This document shows, piece after piece, positions 17,410 through 26,019 of a stretch of DNA of 58,243 nucleotides. Origin of the DNA: Pelagibacteraceae bacterium AG-461-B04 (lineage in GTDB: Bacteria > Pseudomonadota > Alphaproteobacteria > Pelagibacterales > AG-422-B15). A program made the position numbers and the translations under genes. Position 1 is the stretch's first letter. Each line of letters opens with the position of its first letter. The DNA lies in the NCBI GenBank assembly GCA_003211835.1, contig QCRN01000010.1, positions 1 through 58,243 of the forward strand. Reading direction: 5' to 3'. The notes beneath the pieces were generated by a model, which saw only the letters and a list, made by a program, of their open reading frames with translations, had not been told where the DNA came from and ran no database searches.

Positions 17410-17772
17410 ATGAGCATTTTAGCAAATCCTCTGCGACTAATCTTCTTTTTTTATTTATTTTATCTTTATTACTCATATGTGCGACCTGTGCCTGCCGACT
17501 CTACAGTAAGAGAAGTGGCAAATTTAATTACTGATTATGGAATACACTTTATCTCATTTTTCATACTTGGCGCCCTGGCACAATTGGCTAACAATAAAAC
17601 TAATGATTTTATATTTGGTATTAGCCTGGCTCTGATCACAAGTGTTTTTATTGAGTTTATACATTTTTTTATTCCTTTTCGCGATTTTGTGATGATGGAA
17701 GGGGTTGCAAATATAGTTGGTTGTTTGTCAGCGATATATTTAATAAACTATTATAGAAAAAATTATGGATAA
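17410..17772 (+). CDS. VanZ-like small membrane protein
   Basis: The 120-residue protein has four predicted membrane segments and the VanZ-like elements DYGIHFISFFILGAL and an EFIHFFIPFRDFVMMEGVAN stretch (about 83-102), matching the conserved E/D, H and GR/D positions of the family. VanZ-family function in Gram-negatives is not established. It overlaps the next gene by 8 bases, so the pair is probably an operon. Confidence 0.7.
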   Translation: MSILANPLRLIFFFYLFYLYYSYVRPVPADSTVREVANLITDYGIHFISFFILGALAQLANNKTNDFIFGISLALITSVFIEFIHFFIPFRDFVMMEGVANIVGCLSAIYLINYYRKNYG

Positions 17773-18133
17773 ACTCATCATAAGAAATATTTGTCAACCA
17801 CCCGATAGTAACCCTTACGGCACAGCACATGGAGCTTGGGTAGTTAAACAGATGGCTCATGCAGGAATTTACATGACTCAGTTGGTATCAAAGGGCAATG
17901 CAGTACTTGTTGAGTCAAAAGTTAAATACAAAAACCCAATGCACGTTGGTAAATTTATTAATGTTTATGGATCTGTCGTTGGTGTTAAGCAATCCAAAAT
18001 GATTTTTAAAATTACTGCAAAAAGATCTGAAATGAATCAAAAGGAAGTTGATGTGGCAGTGGGGGAATTTTCATACATTGCAATCAATGATAAAAACAAG
18101 ACAAGAAAATTTAAACCTAATCTAAAGATATAA
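17765..18133 (+). CDS. YciA-like hotdog acyl-CoA thioesterase
   Basis: The 122-residue protein fits a single hotdog domain: the NPYGTAHGAWVVKQMAHAG helix region (about 16-34), followed by VESKVKYKNPMHVGKFINVYGSV, the pattern of YciA-type thioesterases in which the corresponding segment reads NPxGxxFGGWL. It would hydrolyse acyl-CoA thioesters; chain specificity is unknown. A GC-rich hairpin starts 3 bases after the stop and may end transcription from both sides. Confidence 0.75.
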   Translation: MDKLIIRNICQPPDSNPYGTAHGAWVVKQMAHAGIYMTQLVSKGNAVLVESKVKYKNPMHVGKFINVYGSVVGVKQSKMIFKITAKRSEMNQKEVDVAVGEFSYIAINDKNKTRKFKPNLKI

Positions 18134-18136
18134 AAA

Positions 18137-18162
18137 TAAGCCCCCAAGTTAATGGGGGCTTA
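18137..18162 (-). terminator. Rho-independent terminator of the 32-codon gene
   Basis: TAAGCCCCC and GGGGGCTTA form a perfect 9-bp stem with an 8-base loop. On the minus strand it is followed by ATTTTTA, a short U-run. It lies 6 bases after the stop of the small peptide gene. On the plus strand it lacks a T-run, so the minus direction is favoured. Confidence 0.8.
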
Positions 18163-18168
18163 CTGTAG

Positions 18169-18267
18169 TTAAAACGGAGCTCCACTCAAAAAGTGGAGGT
18201 TTCCATATCTACAATCACATGGAATCTCACTACTCGAGCAAAGCTCCTCTATACTACTGATAGACAT
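18169..18267 (-). CDS. 32-residue Cys-containing peptide (or structured sRNA)
   Basis: Not recognised. The minus strand carries AGGAGGT, a near-perfect ribosome-binding site (18273-18279), 5 bases before an ATG. The ORF encodes 32 residues starting MSISSIEELC, with Cys at 10, 17 and 19 (IPCDCR) and ending LSGAPF. A terminator follows. There is no signal peptide or membrane helix. The RNA also contains a perfect 7-bp hairpin (18180-18198) whose arm includes ACCTCC, complementary to the ribosome-binding site about 75 bases upstream, and a UUCCAU/AUGGAA stem. It could be a secreted or modified peptide precursor, a metal-binding peptide, a self-controlled leader, or an sRNA with a chance ORF. No maturation enzymes lie nearby. 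Confidence 0.5.
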   Translation of the reverse strand: MSISSIEELCSSSEIPCDCRYGNLHFLSGAPF

Positions 18268-18352
18268 AGACCACCTCCTTTCATTAAATATGGTTTAAAA
18301 TATAGATATATATATAATTTACTGGATTCTTATTTCAATCAAGGAGTTTGTT

Positions 18353-18790
18353 ATGTCGTCTGAATTAATTTTTGATCCTGTCATTAATATGTTATGGCTT
18401 TCTCTAGCGGTATTTGCCTTTGGGACTACTCTGAGGCTTAAATCCATTATAATCGATAAAAAAAGCAAAGAAGAAGACTTCAAAATTCCCACATTTGATA
18501 ATGGTGGCGAAACTATTCAAAATTGTCAGAGGAATCTGACCAATTTATTTGAATTCCCAATCTTTTTCTATGCTGTGTGTATAATGATCTATGTAACAGG
18601 TAATGTTGATGGTTATTTTGTGTTGTTGGCTACGTGGTTCTTTTGGTTACGAGTTGCGCATACGGTTACGCACATTTTTTATAATAAAGTAATCCCAGGG
18701 ATTGCAATTCCTGTGCGGACTCTATTTTGGCTGCCATCAACCATCATTCTTGGTTGGATGGCTTATAGAGCCTGCTCTGTCATGATGTGA
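18353..18790 (+). CDS. MAPEG-family membrane protein (first of a pair)
   Basis: The 145-residue protein has four predicted membrane helices and the MAPEG signature QRNLTNLFEFPIFFYAV around residues 59-76, where the N-x-x-E-F segment binds glutathione in characterised members. A GGAG ribosome-binding site precedes the ATG. MAPEG proteins are glutathione-dependent or related membrane enzymes that work as trimers. The next gene is a shorter paralogue overlapping by one base, suggesting a hetero-oligomer. Activity and substrate are not known. Confidence 0.8.
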   Translation: MSSELIFDPVINMLWLSLAVFAFGTTLRLKSIIIDKKSKEEDFKIPTFDNGGETIQNCQRNLTNLFEFPIFFYAVCIMIYVTGNVDGYFVLLATWFFWLRVAHTVTHIFYNKVIPGIAIPVRTLFWLPSTIILGWMAYRACSVMM

Positions 18791-19203
18791 TGTTTGATAA
18801 CATTCTTTTCCCAGCTTTTGGATTAATTGTATTAACATTTGCGGTAGGCTTATTGCATACCATTGCCTCTGTTGATTTAACAAGGAAATCTAAAGAGTGG
18901 GAAGAGAGTGGTATTCCTAGGGAGCCCTATGAGGATGCTCCACTAAAACTAAGATTGTTAAAAAATAATATTAGCAATTTGTTTGAATTCACCATTATTT
19001 TTTATTTCTTAGTCGGTCTAATACTCATGCTTGATCTATCGAACATTTTTTTAATAATTTGTGCATGGCTATACTTATTATTCAGAGTTATCCATTCTAT
19101 ATGGCATATATATTTTATAGATACGTCAGTTAGAGGAAGCTTGTGGTTATTCTCTCAAACAATTTTATTTATTTTCTTTTTAGGAACGGTTTTTAGTATT
19201 TAA
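18790..19203 (+). CDS. MAPEG-family membrane protein (second of a pair)
   Basis: A second four-helix protein of about 137 residues with KNNISNLFEFTIIFYFL near residues 57-73, the same motif as the upstream gene but clearly diverged. I place the start at the ATG at 18790 (overlapping TGATG), not the GTG one codon earlier. The two proteins are aligned in length and probably arose by tandem duplication. It converges with the DUF962 gene and their ends overlap by 4 bases. Confidence 0.8.
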   Translation: MFDNILFPAFGLIVLTFAVGLLHTIASVDLTRKSKEWEESGIPREPYEDAPLKLRLLKNNISNLFEFTIIFYFLVGLILMLDLSNIFLIICAWLYLLFRVIHSIWHIYFIDTSVRGSLWLFSQTILFIFFLGTVFSI

Positions 19204-19541
19204 CTTCCAGAGACTCCTGCTTCATTAAGCCTCTTTTTCAATCTGCCTGTTAACATGAGCCATGTCATATGATGGTCACCAATTTGAGACCACCATGGAT
19301 ATTTAAATGTCGCAGGTTTATTATGTTCAATAAAGAAATGTCCTATCCATGCAAATGTATACCCGCACACTAGTGCGAGAGGAATATACAACCAACTTTG
19401 AGTAATAATTGCACTCCAAAGTATTATTTGCGCTAATCCTGTTCCAATATAATGAAGAATGCGCGTGTTTTTCTTACTATGCTCACGTAAATAGTAGGGA
19501 AAAAAATCTTTATAATTTGTATATCTGGCTGGATTTTCCAT
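19200..19541 (-). CDS. Mpo1/YGL010w-like (DUF962) membrane protein
   Basis: The 113-residue product shows the DUF962 pattern: N-terminal YYLREHSKKNTRILHYIGT (about 17-35), two membrane segments and GHFFIEHNKPATFKYPWWS (about 67-85). The yeast relative Mpo1 is an iron-dependent dioxygenase acting in alpha-oxidation of 2-hydroxy fatty acids, using conserved histidines that are visible here (H21, H30, H68, H73). A lipid-related role is therefore plausible but inferred. It is a single minus-strand gene between plus-strand membrane-protein genes. Confidence 0.75.
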   Translation of the reverse strand: MENPARYTNYKDFFPYYLREHSKKNTRILHYIGTGLAQIILWSAIITQSWLYIPLALVCGYTFAWIGHFFIEHNKPATFKYPWWSQIGDHHMTWLMLTGRLKKRLNEAGVSGS

Positions 19542-19564
19542 GTAATAAACATTATATTTCGTTC

Positions 19565-19645
19565 ATGAATCTAGACAATAAAATAATGTACATAATGGTC
19601 GCTGCTTTTGTGGCCTTTATTTTCATATCAAGTTTCAGTAGTTAA
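19565..19645 (+). CDS. Possible 26-residue single-span membrane peptide
   Basis: A short ORF beginning MNLDNKIMYIMVAAFVAFIF and ending SSFSS would form one membrane helix. It lies 6 bases before the first DUF998-like gene. No clear ribosome-binding site is visible, so it may be part of that gene's leader. Confidence 0.25.
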   Translation: MNLDNKIMYIMVAAFVAFIFISSFSS

Positions 19646-19651
19646 GTTTCA

Positions 19652-20362
19652 ATGTTAAATTTTGGCTATATTCCAGTCTTTGCCCTAAGATTCATGGTAC
19701 TCTATTTTATTATTACAAATGCGATAGCCATGGCATTGTTTCCTGGGGGAACTTTGTTTAACCCTCAACTTGAAATATACTCATTTTCTGAAAATTTTTT
19801 TAGTGACTTGGGAATCACATTTACGAAAGATGGGACACAAAACTATCTTTCAAGCTTCTTATTTAACAGTTCTTTATTGGTATTGGGGCTTTGTGCAGTA
19901 ACGCACATTTTCGTTCCAAAATTATTTAAGGATAACAAAAAAAGTTATATTCTCTCAATCATTGCAGCAGCATTATTTGTTATAGCGGGACTATCTTTTA
20001 TTGGGGTAGGATTGACACCTGCTGACATTTACTTCGAAGAGCATGTTTGGTTTGTTATTCTTGCATTTAATGCACAAACAATAGGTGTTCTATTCATGAC
20101 TATCGCTTTTTTGCTTAGTAAGATCAGCAATAAATATACTATTGTTGCTTTTATTTATTTTATAAATGTTGCTTTATACACAATCTTTGAAACGAGTGAA
20201 CCTCCACCTGATTTTAATCCATTTGAGTTAGAAAATGTTGGTGATTTTATTGATTACAATCGTTTTATCATTTCTGTGGTTTGGCAAAAAATTATCACTC
20301 TTATTTCAATGGTTAGCATCTTAATCTTCACATTTGGGTATAGACGTCTTATTAATGACTAA
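19652..20362 (+). CDS. DUF998-like membrane protein, copy 1 of 3
   Basis: The 236-residue protein has about six membrane segments. Family-type landmarks shared with the next two genes are FPGG (about 31-34), SENFFSDLG (about 46-54), SSFLFNSSL, and GVGLTPADIYFEEH around 123-136. I assign DUF998-like from the FPGG plus NFxSxLG pattern. The function is unknown. It opens a three-gene tandem array and overlaps copy 2 by 8 bases (ATGACTAA). Confidence 0.65.
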   Translation: MLNFGYIPVFALRFMVLYFIITNAIAMALFPGGTLFNPQLEIYSFSENFFSDLGITFTKDGTQNYLSSFLFNSSLLVLGLCAVTHIFVPKLFKDNKKSYILSIIAAALFVIAGLSFIGVGLTPADIYFEEHVWFVILAFNAQTIGVLFMTIAFLLSKISNKYTIVAFIYFINVALYTIFETSEPPPDFNPFELENVGDFIDYNRFIISVVWQKIITLISMVSILIFTFGYRRLIND

Positions 20363-21062
20363 ATTTTGGTGTGTGGATATACTTCGGATAGCTTCCATCT
20401 ATTTTGTAATTGCTGTTATTATTGCAATATTTTTTTATCCTGGGGGAAATCATATAGAGCTTGATCAAGTTGGCTATTCCCTTCATAAAAACTTCTTAAG
20501 TGAACTTGGTTTTCATAAAACAATGTCTGGAGATCTTAATTTCTTTTCATCTTTTTTTTGGAACACCGCTATGTACATGACCTTACTGCAGGGCGTATCA
20601 TTTCTATTTATTCCAAAGCTATTTAGTGAGAGTAAAGTCTCGTTTATTTTTGCTTGTTTAGGGACGTTATTCATGTTTCCTGCATGTATTTTTTTTGTTG
20701 GAGTTGCCCTAACTCCTGGTGATATTTATTTTGATGCACACATATTTACAACTACAGCTGCATTTAATCTTTATACTCTAGCAATCTTATTTTATGTTTT
20801 TGCGTTCATATTCAGTCCTCTATCTAATTTTTATGCATCAACCGGCATTTTATTGTTTATTGCAGTAGGTATTTATTCTTACTATCTAGGAGATTTTCAA
20901 CCTATAGACGCATTAAATGATCGAGAACGTTTTCTCCAAGTTTATACAATGGATTTTTTAATATTTAATGCAGTACTTCAGAAAGTCATGATAAGTCTAA
21001 TGATTGTAACAGTATTTATATTTACTTTTGGACTCAACAAACTCATTAAGGATGGCCAATAA
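20355..21062 (+). CDS. DUF998-like membrane protein, copy 2 of 3
   Basis: The start is placed at 20355 because the product then begins MTKFW, exactly like copy 3 (MTKFWTVYII). About six membrane segments are predicted; FYPGGN, HKNFLSELGF and GVALTPGDIYFDAH are conserved. It is about 235 residues. The same-length neighbours and shared motifs mark it as a tandem paralogue. Copy 3 begins immediately after its stop codon (TAAATG). Confidence 0.65.
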   Translation: MTKFWCVDILRIASIYFVIAVIIAIFFYPGGNHIELDQVGYSLHKNFLSELGFHKTMSGDLNFFSSFFWNTAMYMTLLQGVSFLFIPKLFSESKVSFIFACLGTLFMFPACIFFVGVALTPGDIYFDAHIFTTTAAFNLYTLAILFYVFAFIFSPLSNFYASTGILLFIAVGIYSYYLGDFQPIDALNDRERFLQVYTMDFLIFNAVLQKVMISLMIVTVFIFTFGLNKLIKDGQ

Positions 21063-21740
21063 ATGACTAAATTTTGGACAGTTTACATTATTCGCTTTGT
21101 ATCAATTTTTTTTGTCACCTCTGTGATAATTGCTTCTTTCTTTTTTCCTGGAGGCAATATTCATGATCCAAATCAAGTAGGGTACTCATTCAGTCACAAT
21201 TTTTTAAGTGAATTAGGAGGGTATATTACTTTTGCGGGAGACATTAATAATATCTCTTCCTTTTTCTTTAACACAGCTCTTTTTTGTTTCTTGTTAGTGG
21301 GTATCTCAAGTTTTTTTATTCCATCTTTGTTTAGAGAAAATAAAACATCATATATATGTGCATACATAGCGGCTGTATTATTTTTTATAGGAATGGTCTT
21401 TTTCGCTGGTGTAGCACTTACACCACACGATCTTTATAGGGAGGCACACGCTTTTTTTGCTATTAATGCATTTAGATGGCTTATCCCAGCATCTGCCTTC
21501 TTTGTTATTGCCTTTTTCTTAAGTGATGCTGATAATAAATATACTATAATTAATATTATTTTTCTTATTTCCACAGCAATATACGTGATTTACCAATTAA
21601 ATGCTGGAAGCCCACGTCTCAGTGAAGAGCTTTTAGTTCAAAATGTATTGATGCAAAAAGCTATTGCGAGCATACATGTAATTAGCATATTTTCGTTAAC
21701 ATTTTGTTTTAATGATCAGATCAAAAGAAAAAATTTATAG
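21063..21740 (+). CDS. DUF998-like membrane protein, copy 3 of 3
   Basis: The 225-residue product shares FFPGGNIHDPNQVGYSFSHN, NFLSELGG and GVALTPHDLYREAH with copies 1 and 2, and is closest to copy 2 in its N-terminus. About six membrane helices. Its last bases overlap the end of the convergent amidase gene by 6. The array probably arose by tandem duplication; what keeps three diverged copies is not evident. Confidence 0.65.
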   Translation: MTKFWTVYIIRFVSIFFVTSVIIASFFFPGGNIHDPNQVGYSFSHNFLSELGGYITFAGDINNISSFFFNTALFCFLLVGISSFFIPSLFRENKTSYICAYIAAVLFFIGMVFFAGVALTPHDLYREAHAFFAINAFRWLIPASAFFVIAFFLSDADNKYTIINIIFLISTAIYVIYQLNAGSPRLSEELLVQNVLMQKAIASIHVISIFSLTFCFNDQIKRKNL

Positions 21741-23237
21741 ATTTGGTTTCCTCTGTATCCACGGTGCTGCTTCTTCAAGCTGAGCTGCTAATGATATAAG
21801 TGTATGTTCATCAGCATATCTTGAAGCAAATTGAACACCTAATGGAATATTATTATCTGACCAGTAAGTTGGAATTGAGATAGAGGGTTGACCAGTTATA
21901 TTTTGTAACATTGCATCTGGTGCATACCAAAGACTGTCTGGTGCTAAACTATTTAAAATAGCATCACGCAATGGTTTTATTTTGAATATAAATCCCAGCT
22001 TTAAAGCCATAATGATTTCAGCACGAATTTCTGCTTTCTTATCAGGTCTGATTTTTCCAATTTTGGGAGGAAATTCTGAAATAATAGGAGTTAATACTAC
22101 ATCATATTTATCGGTTGATTGCATCACAGAGCGAGCAATTGATTGCATGGTATACCTCGCCCAAGTGTAGTCACTAGCACGAAAAGTATTGCCTAAATAA
22201 TTATACAATCTAGTTGTTGTTTCTATCTCAGATGATTTAAATTTACGACCGACAACATCCTTTAGTTCATTAAACATTTGACTCACATGAGATGTAATTA
22301 TAATAGTAAATGCGCGCGCAGCTTTAAGACCATCGTAATTAAAATTCATTTCTTCAACATCGTGTCCCAAATCTTCACAGAGTTTTGCATTAAACTTTAC
22401 AGCTTTTATTGCATCATTTGATGGATTTACACCAAGAGGACTTTTTAGATTAAAACCAATTTTAAGTTTTCTCCTATCATTTAAGGCTTCTACCAAGCTT
22501 CCTTTTTTATAATGAACGCAGTAGGGATCACCTGTGCTATTTTTAAATATTTCATCATACATGTATGCTGTATCGCGTACACTTCTCGATACAATGCCTG
22601 AGTGTGTCAATCCTCCCCATTTATCACCATGTGAAGGTCCAAAAGAAGTTCGTGCTCTATTTGGTTTTAATCCAATTAAACCACAAGATGCAGCTGGGAT
22701 TCTAATCGATCCACCGCCATCACTGGCATGAGCAAATGGAACTATTCTAGCTGCCACACCTGATGCTGCACCACCCGATGATCCTCCTGGAGTTAAATCT
22801 AAATCCCATGGATTTCTCGTAGGTCCAAATTCAAGTGGTTCTGTCGTAATCATTAGTCCGTATTCCGGCGTTGCTGATTTGCCGCATATTAATGCCCCAG
22901 TGTTTCGAAACTGTCTGGTTAATTCATTATCATAGTTCATTTTGGTATTTTTTAGGTATTTGCTTCCTTGCATCATGTTGTAATTAGCAAGTGAACTGTC
23001 CATATCTTTTAATAGCATCGGAACACCTGCAAATTGTCCTTTGAGATCACTATTCCTATTTATAGACTCAAATGCATAGTGATACATGGTCCTGTGAACA
23101 GCATTGAGCTTTGGATTTAATCTTTCAATGAGGTCAATTGCTGAGTCTAAGGGATCGATAGGAGAAATCTCTTTTTTCTTTATTAACTCACTTAATCCAA
23201 CGCCGTCATAATTCGTATACTCTGCAAATATAGCCAT
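21735..23237 (-). CDS. Amidase-signature family hydrolase
   Basis: The 500-residue enzyme has the Ser-Ser-Lys triad context of the amidase signature family: LLKDMD (catalytic Lys about 72), the Gly/Ser-rich TPGGSSGGAASGVAARI block (about 148-164), and GGSIRIPAASCGLIGLKPNR with the nucleophilic Ser region. Length matches AtzF/GatA-like amidases. No gatB/gatC lies nearby, so this is more likely a stand-alone amidase than the glutamyl-tRNA amidotransferase subunit. Substrate unknown. The gene is divergent from the DUF502 gene. Confidence 0.88.
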   Translation of the reverse strand: MAIFAEYTNYDGVGLSELIKKKEISPIDPLDSAIDLIERLNPKLNAVHRTMYHYAFESINRNSDLKGQFAGVPMLLKDMDSSLANYNMMQGSKYLKNTKMNYDNELTRQFRNTGALICGKSATPEYGLMITTEPLEFGPTRNPWDLDLTPGGSSGGAASGVAARIVPFAHASDGGGSIRIPAASCGLIGLKPNRARTSFGPSHGDKWGGLTHSGIVSRSVRDTAYMYDEIFKNSTGDPYCVHYKKGSLVEALNDRRKLKIGFNLKSPLGVNPSNDAIKAVKFNAKLCEDLGHDVEEMNFNYDGLKAARAFTIIITSHVSQMFNELKDVVGRKFKSSEIETTTRLYNYLGNTFRASDYTWARYTMQSIARSVMQSTDKYDVVLTPIISEFPPKIGKIRPDKKAEIRAEIIMALKLGFIFKIKPLRDAILNSLAPDSLWYAPDAMLQNITGQPSISIPTYWSDNNIPLGVQFASRYADEHTLISLAAQLEEAAPWIQRKPNL

Positions 23238-23292
23238 TATTAATTACCCTAATTAAAAAACTGTGATATTCTATTATTTCAAGAATAAGCTT

Positions 23293-23931
23293 ATGTCAGA
23301 ATTAGATAAGAAAAAAGGAAATAGCTTCGTAAATTTTATAAAAAGGTATTTCTTTACTGGATTATTAATCTCAGCGCCAATTGGGGCTACTATATACATA
23401 ACTATATTTATAGTTGAATTTATTGCAGGATTAGTACCTCAAAGATTTAATCCCAATGGGCTACTTCCAGAAATAATTGGGTACGAAATACCCGGATTAG
23501 AACTAATTATTGCTTTTTTATCTTTTATTTTAATTGGACTGATTTTTTCAACATTATTTGGAAAAGCAATACTTGGTTACTTTGATAACCTTATTACCAG
23601 AATACCATTTGCAGGAAATGTTTACAAAGCGATAAAGCAAATCACTGAAACATTTTCTAACGCAGATGCAGCTTATCAAAAAGTTGTTTTAATTGAGTAT
23701 CCAAGGAAAGACATCTATGCGATAGGCTTCATGACTGGCGAAACTAAGGGTGAAATAAAAGATCGTAAAAAGATAGATATGGTCAATGTATTCGTTCCGA
23801 CAACACCAAATCCAACATCAGGTTTTTTACTCTTTATACCCAAAGAAGATGCTGTAGAACTTGATATGTCTGTTGAGGATGCAATAAAATTAGTTGTTTC
23901 TGCAGGTATGGTTGTCCCTCCAACAAAATAA
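23293..23931 (+). CDS. DUF502 family membrane protein
   Basis: The protein has two membrane segments (about 20-45 and 66-92 from the chosen start) followed by a soluble domain with the DUF502 signatures RIPFAGNVYKAIKQ and VFVPTTPNPTSGFLLFIP. I prefer ATG 23293 (MSELDKKKG) over the upstream ATG at 23263, which adds ten residues. DUF502 genes neighbour recG and mfd in many alphaproteobacteria, as here. It converges with recG with no gap. Function unknown; a membrane anchoring role is only a guess. Confidence 0.85.
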   Translation: MSELDKKKGNSFVNFIKRYFFTGLLISAPIGATIYITIFIVEFIAGLVPQRFNPNGLLPEIIGYEIPGLELIIAFLSFILIGLIFSTLFGKAILGYFDNLITRIPFAGNVYKAIKQITETFSNADAAYQKVVLIEYPRKDIYAIGFMTGETKGEIKDRKKIDMVNVFVPTTPNPTSGFLLFIPKEDAVELDMSVEDAIKLVVSAGMVVPPTK

Positions 23932-25989
23932 TTATCCTGTTTTAAGATAATCAATTGCGACATCATTTCTAAACAAATGCAGCAGTACTCTTTGCGCTTT
24001 TCCAAGCGGTGTTTTTAATTCAGGATCATCCTTAATGGTCTTGATTGCTGTTTCCCTCGCTTCTTCTAGGAGGTGTTTATGTTTATCAAGGTTTGACAGT
24101 TTAAAATTTGGCACGCCACTTTGCTTGGATCCAAGAATTTCTCCTGCACCTCTAATATCCAGGTCTTCCTCAGCAATTTTGAATCCATCGTTGGTTTCTT
24201 TCATAATTTTTATTCTTCTTTTGGCATTTTCAGTAAGAGGACCGTTAAACAATAAAATGCAGGTTGAGGTCTTCTCACCTCTTCCGACTCTTCCTCGTAA
24301 TTGATGAAGCTGTGAAAGACCAAATCTTTCTGCATTTTCAATTATAATTACAGTAGCATCAGGGTCGTCTATACCAACTTCTATTACTGAAGTGGCGACT
24401 AATATATTAACTTTTCCAGATTTGAATTTTTGCATAACTGAATTCTTATCTTCTTGCTGCATTTGACCGTGCACAATTTCGACCGAATAATCGCTATAAT
24501 AATTTCTGAGATCTTTTAATCTTTCATTTACAGATTGCAATTGAAGTTTTTCAGACTCATCGACTAAAGGACAAACCCAATAGATTTTTTCACCTTTATT
24601 AATTATTTTATTAAGACTGTTCTTCAGATCTTCGACTTTATTTATATTTATTGATTTAGTGTTAATTTCTTTCCTATTTTTTGGTTTTTCCATAATTTTA
24701 GAAATATCAGTGTCTCCATAAGCGGCAAGTTCTAACGTTCTTGGAATAGGAGTTGCTGTCATTAGCAATACATCACATTCGTTTCCTGCTTTTTCATTCA
24801 GTAAAATTCTTTGGTGAACGCCAAATTTGTGCTGCTCATCAATCACAACTAAGCCAATATTAACAAAAGATACTTTTTCTTGAAATAGTGCATGAGTACC
24901 AATCAAAATATCCGCGTCAAAATTATGACTATCTTTTGTTGACGAGGTTATCAAAGAACATGTTAGATCCATTGATTTAACGATCTTTACTATTGTATTG
25001 AAATGTTGCTCAGCAAGTATTTCTGTTGGCGCCATGAGTATAGATCTTTTGTTATTTTCTAAACATTGCATCATGGCAAACAAAGACACAATTGTCTTGC
25101 CACTCCCAACATCTCCTTGTAACAGTCTAAGCATTTTGTTTGGCTTTGACTGATCATTTGATATTTCTTCTATAGTTTTCAATTGATCATTGGTGAGACT
25201 GAAATCAAGATTTTCTTCCAATTTTTTTATTAATTTATTATTTCTTCTTATAGCTATGCCCTGAGTATGACTTATTTTGTTTTTTATAAGACGTATCGTT
25301 AGTTGCTGAGCTAATAGCTCATCAAAAACTAATCTTTCAAGAAAAAGAGAATTAACCGAGTCTGATGTATTGACAGGGTTGTGTATTTTTTTAATGGCTT
25401 CATTCCAATTCGGCCAATTATTTGTTTTAATTTTATCGTCAGGTATCCATTCTGGAAGAGGATCAAGATTAATTAATGCCGAATTTATAGATTTTTGTAT
25501 AGTTTTTGATGTCAATCCAGCAGTAAGTGGATAAATGCACTCAATTTTTTTGACGCTATCTAAATTTTCTAAGTCTACTACATGTTGGGGATGTGTTATT
25601 TGGAAGTTTTCGTTAAATTTATCAAATTTACCACTAATTACTTTCTGCCTACCTACCGGAAATATTTTTTTTAGATAGGGGCCTCGCAAGTTAAAATATA
25701 CGATTGATATAGCTCCAGTATCGTCTGTGCAATTAATGCGATAGGGCATCCTTTTATTGAATGAAGGTGAATGACTATCTATCGTAACTATGATTGTTGC
25801 AATTTTACCTTCTTCAAGATCAATTATTTTTGGACTGTTTCTTCTATCAATGTATGTAGATGGCTTATGAAATAAGAGATCTATAACATATTTGCCACAT
25901 AACCTTTCTATAACCTTAGCATTTTTTGGTCCAATGCCTTTAAGTGATATTATATTTGAAAAAAGCTTGTATAAGATTTTAGGCCTCAT
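23932..25989 (-). CDS. recG: ATP-dependent DNA helicase RecG
   Basis: The 685-residue protein has the N-terminal wedge/OB domain (about 55-150), Walker A GDVGSGKT (about 291-298), a DEQH box (LVVIDEQHKFGVHQR), motif III MTATPIPRT, and motif VI QLRGRVGRG. Length matches RecG (about 690). It remodels stalled forks and Holliday junctions. Its start is only 30 bp from the divergent sdhE start, so the promoters for both must lie in this gap or within the coding regions. Confidence 0.95.
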   Translation of the reverse strand: MRPKILYKLFSNIISLKGIGPKNAKVIERLCGKYVIDLLFHKPSTYIDRRNSPKIIDLEEGKIATIIVTIDSHSPSFNKRMPYRINCTDDTGAISIVYFNLRGPYLKKIFPVGRQKVISGKFDKFNENFQITHPQHVVDLENLDSVKKIECIYPLTAGLTSKTIQKSINSALINLDPLPEWIPDDKIKTNNWPNWNEAIKKIHNPVNTSDSVNSLFLERLVFDELLAQQLTIRLIKNKISHTQGIAIRRNNKLIKKLEENLDFSLTNDQLKTIEEISNDQSKPNKMLRLLQGDVGSGKTIVSLFAMMQCLENNKRSILMAPTEILAEQHFNTIVKIVKSMDLTCSLITSSTKDSHNFDADILIGTHALFQEKVSFVNIGLVVIDEQHKFGVHQRILLNEKAGNECDVLLMTATPIPRTLELAAYGDTDISKIMEKPKNRKEINTKSININKVEDLKNSLNKIINKGEKIYWVCPLVDESEKLQLQSVNERLKDLRNYYSDYSVEIVHGQMQQEDKNSVMQKFKSGKVNILVATSVIEVGIDDPDATVIIIENAERFGLSQLHQLRGRVGRGEKTSTCILLFNGPLTENAKRRIKIMKETNDGFKIAEEDLDIRGAGEILGSKQSGVPNFKLSNLDKHKHLLEEARETAIKTIKDDPELKTPLGKAQRVLLHLFRNDVAIDYLKTG

Positions 25990-26019
25990 ATATCTAATGT
26001 ATCAAATAAATTAAAAAAT

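Noticed and set aside
18137-18345. Riboswitch for the MAPEG genes on the plus strand
   Set aside because: Read on the plus strand the region has no terminator with a T-run and no sequestering structure near the 18353 ribosome-binding site; SD, ATG and U-run all fit the minus strand.
21735-23237. Glutamyl-tRNA amidotransferase subunit GatA
   Set aside because: No gatC or gatB next to it, and the sequence around the signature resembles general amidases; a stand-alone amidase is safer.
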